From assembly GCA_013180605.1 (NCBI GenBank), contig QBUL01000187.1, forward strand, positions 1-55,689: DNA of 55,689 bases. Direction: 5' to 3'. The position numbers were made by a program, and so were the translations under genes. Shown piece after piece: positions 15,400 through 23,208 of this stretch; within the stretch, counting starts at the first letter, position 1; each line of letters starts with the position of its first letter. Origin of the DNA: Candidatus Methanophagaceae archaeon GoMg1. Its GTDB lineage: Archaea > Halobacteriota > Syntropharchaeia > Alkanophagales > Methanospirareceae. Below the pieces are notes generated by a model. That model did no database searches. It was given only the letters and a program-made list of their open reading frames with translations, and was not told where the DNA came from.

Positions 15400-16353
15400 A
15401 TGAAGAAAATTCTCGATGATTTATTCATTTCCTTAATTATTACTTTGGTTATTTTGGGATTTAATTCTTTCATTGGTTCTTTCATTGGTACACCCAAATG
15501 GCACCACTATATATTTGCATTAATTGTACTTTTCTTAGTTAAGTGGCTCATTTTGCCATGGGTGTGGAAAGAAATAAAAGCTATTAAGAATTGGGCCAGA
15601 AAGAAATTCTCCAAAATAGGCATTTTAAACGGCAGTATTTTTGATCCAGCGAAAGAATTCCGTTGCCAAAAGGCATGGACAAATGTAACGGCAAGCATGT
15701 GGAATTCTGAACTAAAAAGGAATCTTAAGACAAGAAAAAAAATTCAAATGATTTCAACTTCTCAAATAGATGATAGTTTTTCTCTTATCATCAACCCCTT
15801 TGGTGATATCTATCCAGAAAAAAATACCAAATCGCATGAAACATTTGATGAAATTAAAAATTTTATTAAACAGGGGGGCATTTTTGTTTGTACTGGTGGC
15901 GCTTTCTTTTCTCATCAAGATACAATACATTTACAAGAATCTGATTGGGTATTCAAGCGCACTATAAATGGAGTCCAATCCTTAAAGGAATCTTTGCTTT
16001 ATTATGGTTTTGGAGTTGAAACAACAGGTGATGTATTTGTTAATGGTAGGGCATTAATGCAAGAACCAACGGAAGTCGAGATATATCAAAAAGAAGAAGA
16101 TAAAATTTATACTGGCAATCTATCTACTGCGACAAAAATAAAACGATTTAGAGCCCTAATCCCACAAACATCAGAATATATTCCATTTATTCGCGAAAAA
16201 AATGATGTATCGTTTCCAGTAGCTGCAGTAAGATTAGGAGAAGGATACTTGCTTCATGCGGGAATATATTTAGAATCGGTAAGATCAAATGAATTTAAAT
16301 TATTGATAGAAATTATTAAAAATTTAGTTGATTCGGAATTTAAAAACCTATAA
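15400..16353 (+). CDS. Membrane-anchored protein with amidotransferase-like domain
   Basis: 317 residues, AT-rich. Two hydrophobic segments at about residues 8-30 and 37-58 anchor it, followed by basic residues. The soluble domain begins near residue 100 and has FSLIINPFGDIYP, then FIKQGGIFVCTGGAFF, and near the C-terminus AAVRLGEGYLLHAGIYLES, an arrangement similar to class I amidotransferase-like/ThuA-like folds in which a glycine-rich strand-turn is followed by a late GxGY strand. A similar layout is seen in the soluble protein at 1028. No catalytic residues are assigned; function unknown. Single gene next to integrase and TIR remnants, consistent with mobile accessory DNA. Confidence 0.55.
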   Translation: MKKILDDLFISLIITLVILGFNSFIGSFIGTPKWHHYIFALIVLFLVKWLILPWVWKEIKAIKNWARKKFSKIGILNGSIFDPAKEFRCQKAWTNVTASMWNSELKRNLKTRKKIQMISTSQIDDSFSLIINPFGDIYPEKNTKSHETFDEIKNFIKQGGIFVCTGGAFFSHQDTIHLQESDWVFKRTINGVQSLKESLLYYGFGVETTGDVFVNGRALMQEPTEVEIYQKEEDKIYTGNLSTATKIKRFRALIPQTSEYIPFIREKNDVSFPVAAVRLGEGYLLHAGIYLESVRSNEFKLLIEIIKNLVDSEFKNL

Positions 16354-16452
16354 CAACTCAATCGAGCAGACTTAAACTCGCGCTTTCAGCGCTCGCTTAA
16401 GCCGCTTATTTCGAATCTTAGGCACTGAGGACTTTGTTCGTCGAGGCACTTG

Positions 16453-16719
16453 ATGAAGGTATTCTTGAGCCATAGTCACCGAGCTAAAGCCCTTGTCCGG
16501 GCGGATCCGCTCGTACCGGCCCAAAAATATATCCATGTGGATAGACGAGTACGATCTCCTGATAGTGCAGACATTAACGCGCCGATAAGAACTGCGATCC
16601 AAGAAGAGGCGGATTTCGTGATAGTTTGCCTCGGTCAGGAGGCAATGAAATCTGAATGGGTCAGGAGAGAGTTTGAATGGACACTTGAAAGAGAGAAGTT
16701 CCTTTCAAATTTCAAATAA
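16453..16719 (+). pseudogene. TIR-domain protein, probably truncated
   Basis: 88 residues from ATG at 16453. The start (MKVFLSHSH) and the later IRTAIQEEADFVIVCLG and EWVRREFEWTLE match the TIR fold; the serine of SHS and the Glu-rich helix of NADase TIRs can be recognised in part. The part between (about residues 12-45) is divergent, and the reading frame ends right after the fourth helix, before the usual end of the domain and any effector or sensor partner. It may be a degraded defence gene; a short working TIR cannot be excluded. Confidence 0.6.
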
Positions 16720-16752
16720 CGCATAATCCTATTCATCTATGTTTTTGATAAC

Positions 16753-18117
16753 TTACCTCTTACCACCAGCTAATACCGCTGCCGCCCTCGCTGCGCTTTC
16801 TGGCGTATAAAATACGGGCATACCTTTTTCTTCGAAGTGCTTTGCCATTCTCCTTGTAAACTCACCACCTGGGCTGCATACGATCATCGGTTTATTATAT
16901 GTATCCCTGACCTCTTTTAGTTTATCTACCAGTCGTTCAGTGATTTCCGGTGGACCCCATAGCACAGCTACAATGACAATATCATATTCTTCCCTCAAAC
17001 CCGCCTCAAGGGCAATCACGTAATCCTCATCTGTAACACTACCGGTCAGGTCTATGGGATTACCCGTAGCGGAGAACCCGGGAAGTTTGGAGCTCAGGCG
17101 TTTTCTCGTCTCCTCTGTAAGACCGGTCACTTCAAGTCCCAAATCCTCACAAGTATCTGCTATACTTATGCCGACGCCTCCACCATCCGTTACAATCAAA
17201 ACCTTTTTCCCCTCGACCAATCCATAGGTGTTCAAAACCTTACAGGCATCCTTTAACCCTTCGTATCCGTCCACCTCTATTATCCCTGCCTTTTTAAATG
17301 CTGCCCTGTATATTTCATACCTCCCGCATATTGCCCCCGTATGGGACCTGGCAGCATGAACCCCCGCCTCCCTTTTGCCCACCTTCACGGCAACAACGGG
17401 CTTTTTCTTTGTGCATCGGGATGCCACATCTACAAACCTCCTTCCGTCGTCTACCGATTCTATGTATAAGACAATAACCTTCGTTGCCTCATCATCCATC
17501 AAGAAATTGAGACAATCGGTCTCTCCAACGTCAACTCTATTCCCATAACTCACAATCCTTGCCACTCCAATACCTTCTGATGCCATCTCATCCACGATCA
17601 TTTCAGCAAAAGAACCGCTCTGAGTGAGTATGGACAGCCCGCCTCTTTTAAGTCTCTTCATCCTATCCACAGGTATAAAGAAGGTATCTATCCTGGACAC
17701 GGTATCATATATACCCAAACAGTTTGGACCGATGATCCTTATCCCCTTCCTTTCAACAATCTCTTTTAGTTCTTCCTCTAACCTCCTCCCTGCATCCCCC
17801 ATCTCCTTGAAACCCGCACTGACAATGATTGCACCCCTGACATTTTCGACGGGCTTCAGGCACTCTATGACCCTTGGGGCAGGGAGTGCAAAGATAGCCA
17901 CATCAATATCGTCCTTTATTTCGGCTATTGAGCGGTAGCACTTGCAGCCGTTGATATATGAATATTTTGGATTTACCAGATAGATCGCCCCCTTAAAACC
18001 AATTCTCTTAAGGCTTCCCAATATAACATGAGAAGGTTTTTCAGGGATCGGCGAAGCTCCAACAATGGCGATGGATTTAGGGCTAAAGAAGAAGCTTATG
18101 TCTGTTCCAATACTCAT
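16753..18117 (-). CDS. acdA: ADP-forming acyl-CoA synthetase, alpha (CoA-binding, phosphohistidine) subunit
   Basis: 454 residues: CoA-binding Rossmann domain (SIAIVGASPIPEKPSHVI), then two ligase-CoA domains. H259 in ARSHTGAICG is the phosphohistidine of the family; a glycine-rich turn TDGGGVGISIAD is also present. Pairs with AcdB to make ATP from acyl-CoA. The gene overlaps the end of porB by 35 bases on the same strand, so porA-porB-acdA form one unit: the oxidoreductase makes acyl-CoA and AcdA/AcdB harvest it. Confidence 0.9.
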   Translation of the reverse strand: MSIGTDISFFFSPKSIAIVGASPIPEKPSHVILGSLKRIGFKGAIYLVNPKYSYINGCKCYRSIAEIKDDIDVAIFALPAPRVIECLKPVENVRGAIIVSAGFKEMGDAGRRLEEELKEIVERKGIRIIGPNCLGIYDTVSRIDTFFIPVDRMKRLKRGGLSILTQSGSFAEMIVDEMASEGIGVARIVSYGNRVDVGETDCLNFLMDDEATKVIVLYIESVDDGRRFVDVASRCTKKKPVVAVKVGKREAGVHAARSHTGAICGRYEIYRAAFKKAGIIEVDGYEGLKDACKVLNTYGLVEGKKVLIVTDGGGVGISIADTCEDLGLEVTGLTEETRKRLSSKLPGFSATGNPIDLTGSVTDEDYVIALEAGLREEYDIVIVAVLWGPPEITERLVDKLKEVRDTYNKPMIVCSPGGEFTRRMAKHFEEKGMPVFYTPESAARAAAVLAGGKR

Positions 18118-19018
18118 TTACCATCTCCTGAATCTTATTCAGCGCCTCTTCCCTTCTCACTGGTTTAAAGAGATGGGCGAACCTTCCTTGTTCTTTTAGA
18201 TAATCTTCCACAGGCTTAAATCTTTTTGGAACAACCGTATGTTTTACCTCACCAAAAACAGCCTCTTTTAATGCCCAGATACCTGTATCAACCGCCAGTT
18301 TTGCAAGTTTAACAGAGTAGGACGAGTCTATTCCCCATCCAGGAGGACAGGGAGAAAGGGCTATAAAGAGTTTGGGTCCTTTGTACTGTTCTGCCTTTTT
18401 AAACTTGTTAATCAAATCAACAGGGTGGGCTGGCGAGATGGTGGCAAGATAGGGTGGCTTGTGACTATTCCATATCTCAAAGAGGTCTTTCTTTGGAAGC
18501 TCCGATCCTATTGGACTTATCCTTCCTGGAGGAGTTGTTCCAGTCTTTGATGCAAATGGTGTTGCCCCGGACCGCTGGAAGCCGGTATTTCCGTATGCTT
18601 CATTATCGTAACAGATATAATAGAAGTCGAGGTTGCGGTAGATAGCCCCAGATGTAGACGAAAGGCCCATATCGTAAGCAGCCCCATCGCCCGTCAATAC
18701 TACTACCTTCAAATCCTCTTCTGGGTCGAGCCTACTCTTTTTTACCAATATATCCAGAGCATCACGAATCCCTTGCGCACCGGCAGGGGCACATGCCATT
18801 GCGGTATAAAGCCATGAATTCTTAAAAGGGGTAAAGGGATAGATGGAAAGGAGGGTAAAGCAACCGGCAGCATTTACGATAACAACCCTTTTACCCAGTG
18901 CTTTCATACAGTGCCTCAGTGCCAAAAGCCCCCCACAACCCGCACAAGTAGGAGTGCCTGGGAGTACGTTCTCTTCAGGGGGTAGGTCTTTAATAGATTT
19001 GATACGCTCTATCTCCAT
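18083..19018 (-). CDS. porB: 2-oxoacid:ferredoxin oxidoreductase, beta (TPP) subunit
   Basis: 311 residues from ATG at 19018, chosen over the ATG at 19069 because GGAAAGGGG lies just upstream and it avoids a long overlap with porA. Thiamine-diphosphate binding motif GDGAAYDMGLSSTSGAIYRN with DNEAYGNTG, and the CAGCGG cysteines that bind the Fe-S cluster with a later cysteine. Decarboxylates a 2-oxoacid to acyl-CoA with ferredoxin reduction. Substrate may be pyruvate or a branched-chain 2-oxoacid; the neighbouring ilv genes favour considering 2-oxoisovalerate, but sequence alone does not decide. Confidence 0.88.
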   Translation of the reverse strand: MEIERIKSIKDLPPEENVLPGTPTCAGCGGLLALRHCMKALGKRVVIVNAAGCFTLLSIYPFTPFKNSWLYTAMACAPAGAQGIRDALDILVKKSRLDPEEDLKVVVLTGDGAAYDMGLSSTSGAIYRNLDFYYICYDNEAYGNTGFQRSGATPFASKTGTTPPGRISPIGSELPKKDLFEIWNSHKPPYLATISPAHPVDLINKFKKAEQYKGPKLFIALSPCPPGWGIDSSYSVKLAKLAVDTGIWALKEAVFGEVKHTVVPKRFKPVEDYLKEQGRFAHLFKPVRREEALNKIQEMVNEYWNRHKLLL

Positions 19019-19023
19019 TTCTT

Positions 19024-20250
19024 TTACCCCTTTCCGGCTATCCCCTTCAATCTCGCCATTTCCTTCCATTCTGTCTCTGTATATAGAAGTTGAGATGTTT
19101 TCTCCCCTTCTCCCTCCACACCCCTAACCTTAATCATATTATCAAAGATGAACTCAAACTCTCCAGGGCTTATGTTTTTTCCACCAAGACCACCAATAAA
19201 AGATAGCAAGTGAGGCCTCTGTTTCTCATTATATAGGCAACTGGCAATCTCCGAATGCAGAATGCCGCCCTTGCCTATGCTGATGTTCTGGTCTATGACC
19301 GCTACAGCCCTCCTCCCTTTAAGTGCACCCGTTATATCCTCCACTGGAAATGGTCTTATGAGCCTCAACCTCAAAAGCCCTGCCTTTATTCCCCTTTCTC
19401 GTGCTTTATTCACTGCAGCCTTTCCGAGCGTGGAAAATGAGTTGGTCATAACGAGAACATATTTGGCATCCTCCAGCATATAGCCTTCTATGGTATCATA
19501 GTTTCGGCCAAACTCCTTTTCAAATTTCCCACATACCTCTTTGTAGACATTCAGCGCATTTTGACTTGCCAGATGCATCTGGTATTTGAAATAAGAATAC
19601 ATTGACCCGCCAAGGACTGCCACGCCCTGGGCCATGGGTTGACTTGCCTTGAAGAAAGCATGTCTTGGCTGGTAAGGCGGCAGAAACTTCCTAACCGTCT
19701 CCAACTCGGGCACCTCTACGGGTTCCCTGGTAAACGAAAGATAAAACCCATCCATATTCACAATAACCGGTAGAAGCACCTGCTCGTCCTCTACCAATCT
19801 GTATGCCATCAGTAGAGAATCTAAAACCTCCTGGCAGGTCTCACAGTGTATCTGCAAAAATCCCGAATCCCTCGCTGCGAGTACATCGTTATGATCTGGT
19901 TCGAGAGTAATCGGTGAAGACAATCCCCTCGATACATTGACCATCACCAGAGGGACTCGCCATCCTGCCACTGTATAGAGCATCTCAAAACCATACATAA
20001 GCCCTTGACTCGATGTAGCTGTAAAAGCCCTCACCCCGGTAGCAGAAGCAGCCCCTGCTGCTGTAATCATAGAATGTTCTGAGTCCATTGTAACGAGCTT
20101 GCTATCCATATCCCCATCAGATATCCATTTTGCCAATGTCTCGATAATCTCTGTCTGTGGAGTTACAGGGTAGACTGGAATATAATCCACCTCTGCTAAT
20201 CTCACTCCCCATGCAGCCGCTGCATTGCCAGTGAGCATCTCTCTTTCCAT
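19024..20250 (-). CDS. porA: 2-oxoacid:ferredoxin oxidoreductase, alpha subunit
   Basis: 408 residues, the usual alpha-subunit length. Recognised by YPVTPQTEIIETLAKW at the N-terminus (2-oxoacid binding threonine region), MDSEHSMITAAGAASATGVR, TATSSQGLMYGFEML and the C-terminal VIDQNISIGKGGILHSEI. Followed after 5 bases by porB and then acdA. The gamma-delta part lies upstream on the same strand but is separated by a 264-base spacer filled with a repeat, unlike the tight order common in archaea. Confidence 0.88.
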   Translation of the reverse strand: MEREMLTGNAAAAWGVRLAEVDYIPVYPVTPQTEIIETLAKWISDGDMDSKLVTMDSEHSMITAAGAASATGVRAFTATSSQGLMYGFEMLYTVAGWRVPLVMVNVSRGLSSPITLEPDHNDVLAARDSGFLQIHCETCQEVLDSLLMAYRLVEDEQVLLPVIVNMDGFYLSFTREPVEVPELETVRKFLPPYQPRHAFFKASQPMAQGVAVLGGSMYSYFKYQMHLASQNALNVYKEVCGKFEKEFGRNYDTIEGYMLEDAKYVLVMTNSFSTLGKAAVNKARERGIKAGLLRLRLIRPFPVEDITGALKGRRAVAVIDQNISIGKGGILHSEIASCLYNEKQRPHLLSFIGGLGGKNISPGEFEFIFDNMIKVRGVEGEGEKTSQLLYTETEWKEMARLKGIAGKG

Positions 20251-20505
20251 TGTACATAAAGTATAACTTCTACCTATAAATTTAATTTAGGACGCAGATT
20301 TACGCGGATTTACGCAGAAGACTATTTCCTCAAGTTATCAAATGCCTTACGTTTATTATAAACTCGATAGAAGATTCTAATAATCTCCTCCGTCAATTCC
20401 TTATATTTAAAATCCTGATTATCCGCTTTCATCTGCGTCCGATTATAAAAATTATTCTTTCTTGTCTGCGTTAATCAGTGTTAATCTGTGTCTATAATTT
20501 ATTTT
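20251..20505. repeat. GACGCAGATT repeat enclosing a GxxExxY-gene stump
   Basis: Left: GTACATAAAGTATAACTTC, CCTATAAATTTAATTTAGG, then GACGCAGATTTACGCGGATT. Right: CATCTGCGTCCGATTATAAA and TCTGCGTTAATCAGTGTTAA with TCTGTGTCTATAAT. This is the same family as at 13211 but with a 110-base insert that encodes a gene stump. It separates porA from porGD and its left end gives porA a TATA-like box (TTAAATTTATAGG on the minus strand) 25-35 bases before the ATG. Confidence 0.85.
20322..20432 (-). pseudogene. GxxExxY-family protein, internally deleted stump
   Basis: Frame from ATG at 20432 encodes 36 residues: MKADNQDFKYKELTEEIIRI, FYRVYNK and a tail KAFDNLRK before a stop. The KYKELTEEII...VY start is typical of GxxExxY proteins (about 125 residues, PDDEXK-related), and the tail resembles their C-terminus, so the middle is deleted. 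The gene family is often found wrapped in this kind of CGCAGATTAACAC repeat, as here. Confidence 0.7.
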
Positions 20506-20514
20506 TCCCCTTTT

Positions 20515-21423
20515 TTATTTTCCGATCACCTTCTTAGCATGAACCTCCCTTATCTTCTCCAATGTCTTTGTGGGACATTCCTCAACACATATCAGACAGC
20601 CCTTACAGTTATCGTAATCGGTATATGGAAAGCCGTCTTCATTTACTAAAATACAACCATCAGGACATCTGGCAACGCAGATCATACACCTGGTGCAGGC
20701 ATCGTAATTCCAGACAGGTCTAAATACACGCCAGTTGCCTGTTCTTCGCAAGGGGGTATTGCCGGTAGCGTTTAGAGCAGGACTGGAGACCCCGGCAGTC
20801 TCGAACGGCATAGTGATAACCCCGCTTCCTTTTTGGATGACCTCGGCAGTTTTTAGTTCTACTGGTGGGATGGCATTAAAACAATACAGAGATGCCTCTA
20901 TGTTCTTCTCTATAAGAACTCTGTCTGTTACAATCTCAGATATCACCTTCTCCACAGCTTCCTTTAAAGAATCCTCTCGAAGACCAGCAATCTTGGAGGC
21001 AACAGCACCTGCAAGCGAGCTTAGGATTGTCCTTTCCAGTATATCAAGGCAAATCTTTGTTATATCCAGTGTTATAATCTGTCCTGAAATCTTATACTCA
21101 GCCCTCGCCTCCTCCGGACTTTGAGGGGTGTTGATAAACACGATGCCACCCTTTTTAAGCCCCGATACAGGCATTATCCGGGGATCATACAAGAGGGTTT
21201 TGTCCATCACGATCACAATATCTGGCTCTGATATCACTCCTCGTTCCATGATGGGTTCTTCAGATATGCGTGTGAAGGCAGCTATCGGTGCACCCCTCCT
21301 CTCGGCACCATACAACGGGAAGTCCTGAGCATAGTAGCCTTCCAAAAATGCTGCAGTCCCCAGCACTCTGCTGGCAACTTTCACCCCCTGACCACCCCTG
21401 CCGTGGAATCTCAACCTGAGCAT
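20515..21423 (-). CDS. porGD: 2-oxoacid:ferredoxin oxidoreductase, fused gamma-delta subunit
   Basis: 302 residues. Residues 1-185 are the gamma domain (FHGRGGQGVKVASRVLGTAA, AERRGAPIAAFTR). Residues ~235-302 are a ferredoxin-like delta domain with two 4Fe-4S motifs, CTRCMICVARCPDGC and CKGCLICVEECP. Gamma and delta are separate genes in many archaea and fused in some; here they are fused. The delta clusters pass electrons from the TPP/beta unit to ferredoxin. Encoded 264 bases upstream of porA on the same strand, 15 bases after the end of ilvC's start-distal neighbour order (ilvC lies upstream), so co-transcription with ilvC is possible. Confidence 0.88.
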   Translation of the reverse strand: MLRLRFHGRGGQGVKVASRVLGTAAFLEGYYAQDFPLYGAERRGAPIAAFTRISEEPIMERGVISEPDIVIVMDKTLLYDPRIMPVSGLKKGGIVFINTPQSPEEARAEYKISGQIITLDITKICLDILERTILSSLAGAVASKIAGLREDSLKEAVEKVISEIVTDRVLIEKNIEASLYCFNAIPPVELKTAEVIQKGSGVITMPFETAGVSSPALNATGNTPLRRTGNWRVFRPVWNYDACTRCMICVARCPDGCILVNEDGFPYTDYDNCKGCLICVEECPTKTLEKIREVHAKKVIGK

Positions 21424-21438
21424 TTTAGAAATAGAAAC

Positions 21439-22437
21439 TCATTTTTTAGCAAACAACTTCCTTATCTCCGCACCAACCGTCTCAACCTGATGCTCCCCTA
21501 TCTTCTCTCTGCTCTCTTTCAAGAACGGAATCCCCTTTTTGTATTCCTCAACCCATTCATTTGCGAATTCACCGCTCTCAACTCGTTTCAGCGTTTCTTT
21601 CATCCTCTCCTTTACCTCAGGTCCGATTATCTTATGCCCTACGGACCACATTCCATACTCCGCCGTGTTAGAGATAACCTCTGCCATTCGCTTTATCCCG
21701 CCCTGCCACACTAAATCCACAATGAGCTTCATCTCGTGCACGCACTCGAAATACGCCATTTCCGGTGGATAGCCTGCTTCTACTAAAACCTCAAAACCAT
21801 TTTTCATTAATTCTACTAACCCACCGCATAAAACGCACTGCTCACCGAATAAATCCTCGTATGTCTCCTCTTCAAAAGTACATTCTAAGATGCCAGCTTT
21901 TGTCCAGTGCATCGCCTTTGTCATCGCCAGCGCCACGTCTCTGGCTTTTCCCGACGGGTTCTGTTTTACGGCAACGAGACCGGGAACGCCAAAGCCTTCT
22001 AAATATGCCTTCCTTTCCTCTGTTCCCGGCGCCTTCGGTGCAACCATAATAACGTCCACGTCCTCTCTTGGAACAATTCGTTTGAAGCAGATATTAAAAC
22101 CATGCGAAAAACCGAGTGTTTTTCCTGCTTTCATGTGCTTCCTTATCTGATTTTCATAAATATCCGGTTGTATTTCGTCTGGAAGCAGGATATGCACAAT
22201 ATCTCCTTTTTCTGCCGCTTTTTCTATCGCCAATACCTCAAAACCGTCCTCTTTTGCCTTTTCCCAGCTTGGGTTTTTACTGCCGCCTAATATCTCCGTC
22301 TCCCCTATGATTACGGCAACGCCGGAATCTCTTAAGCAGTTTGCCTGTGCATCTCCCTGTGCCCCATACCCCATCACTGCTATTGTTTTATCTCTTAAAA
22401 TGCCCTCATCTATATCCTCATCATGTAATACGTTCAT
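21439..22437 (-). CDS. ilvC: Ketol-acid reductoisomerase
   Basis: 332 residues, class I length. Catalyses the Mg2+/NAD(P)H-dependent second step of valine, leucine and isoleucine synthesis. Rossmann motif AVMGYGAQGDAQA near residue 20, then HILLPDEIQPDIY, KTLGFSHGFNICF, VDVIMVAPKAPG, and the C-terminal metal-site residues in DLFGEQCVLCGG and ECVHEMKLIVDLV. The ribosome-binding sequence GGAGGGGAG lies 5-6 bases before ATG. A second, broken copy of its 3' end is at 5350. A repeat at 22467-22596 separates it from ilvN. Confidence 0.93.
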   Translation of the reverse strand: MNVLHDEDIDEGILRDKTIAVMGYGAQGDAQANCLRDSGVAVIIGETEILGGSKNPSWEKAKEDGFEVLAIEKAAEKGDIVHILLPDEIQPDIYENQIRKHMKAGKTLGFSHGFNICFKRIVPREDVDVIMVAPKAPGTEERKAYLEGFGVPGLVAVKQNPSGKARDVALAMTKAMHWTKAGILECTFEEETYEDLFGEQCVLCGGLVELMKNGFEVLVEAGYPPEMAYFECVHEMKLIVDLVWQGGIKRMAEVISNTAEYGMWSVGHKIIGPEVKERMKETLKRVESGEFANEWVEEYKKGIPFLKESREKIGEHQVETVGAEIRKLFAKK

Positions 22438-22466
22438 GTTATCTCCCCTCCTGTATGTTTTATTTT

Positions 22467-22596
22467 TGTGTATAAACTATAACTTCATTCTATTTAAGAC
22501 ACTGATTTACACGGATTTTTTCTTTCTTTTGCTGGGCTGGGCTAACGGCATTAATCTTTTCATCTGTGTTAATCTGCGTTAATCTGCGTCAATATT
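22467..22596. repeat. GACGCAGATT-type repeat between ilvC and ilvN
   Basis: Left block GTGTATAAACTATAACTTCA then TTCTATTTAAGACACTGATT and TACACGGATT; right block CATCTGTGTTAATCTGCGTT and AATCTGCGTCAATATTTT. It matches the copies at 13211 and 20251 and again lies immediately upstream of a minus-strand start codon. Confidence 0.85.
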
Positions 22597-22707
22597 TTAT
22601 TTTCTATTTTCTTGTAAGTAATTTTATTATATTTATAAATGTTGCTTTTTTGATTTAAAACTTTTTCGAATACCTTTTCACAAAAGGAGAACTCATGTAC
22701 CTCATTT

Positions 22708-23208
22708 CTATTTCTCCACGCCTCCACCCGCACTTATCCCAATCGCCGTGACCCCCGTCCTGAACAACTGTTTCACGCCAAAATGGCGCATCAAATCCAC
22801 GAACCTATCTATCTTTTTTGGCTCTTCCGTAAGTTCCAGTGTTACGGAATCCAGAGCGGCGTCCAATATTTTCGCTCCGTAAGATTCCGCAAGCTGCATC
22901 ACCTCCAAACGGGCTCCTGAATCCTTCGCATGCACCTTTAGCAGGCATAAATCGCGGATAATCGCTTCGTTCTCTTTCAAATCCACCACTTTTACCACTT
23001 CTATCAGGTTGCTGAGCTGCTTCCTTACCATCTCCAGCTCGCTCTCTGAACCCTCTATCGCTACCGTCATCCTCGATAACCCTTCCTTCTCGCATGGAGA
23101 AACCGTAAGCGAGGTGATATTGATTCCTCGCTGGGTGAACATGCCCGACATTCTCGTAAGCACCCCCGGATTATCCTCCACCAATAACGAAATTATATGT
23201 GTTTGCAT
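22708..23208 (-). CDS. ilvN: Acetolactate synthase, small regulatory subunit
   Basis: 166 residues. N-terminal ACT domain (HIISLLVEDNPGVLTRMSGMF, RGINITSLTV) that binds valine for feedback inhibition of the large subunit, and the usual C-terminal domain (ILDAALDSVTLELTEEPKKI). The start overlaps the end of ilvB by 16 bases, so the two subunits are coupled. Confidence 0.92.
   Translation of the reverse strand: MQTHIISLLVEDNPGVLTRMSGMFTQRGINITSLTVSPCEKEGLSRMTVAIEGSESELEMVRKQLSNLIEVVKVVDLKENEAIIRDLCLLKVHAKDSGARLEVMQLAESYGAKILDAALDSVTLELTEEPKKIDRFVDLMRHFGVKQLFRTGVTAIGISAGGGVEK

Noticed and set aside
16372-16602. Minus-strand 76-codon frame ending in a basic tail
   Set aside because: Mostly opposite the TIR remnant, with no family likeness.
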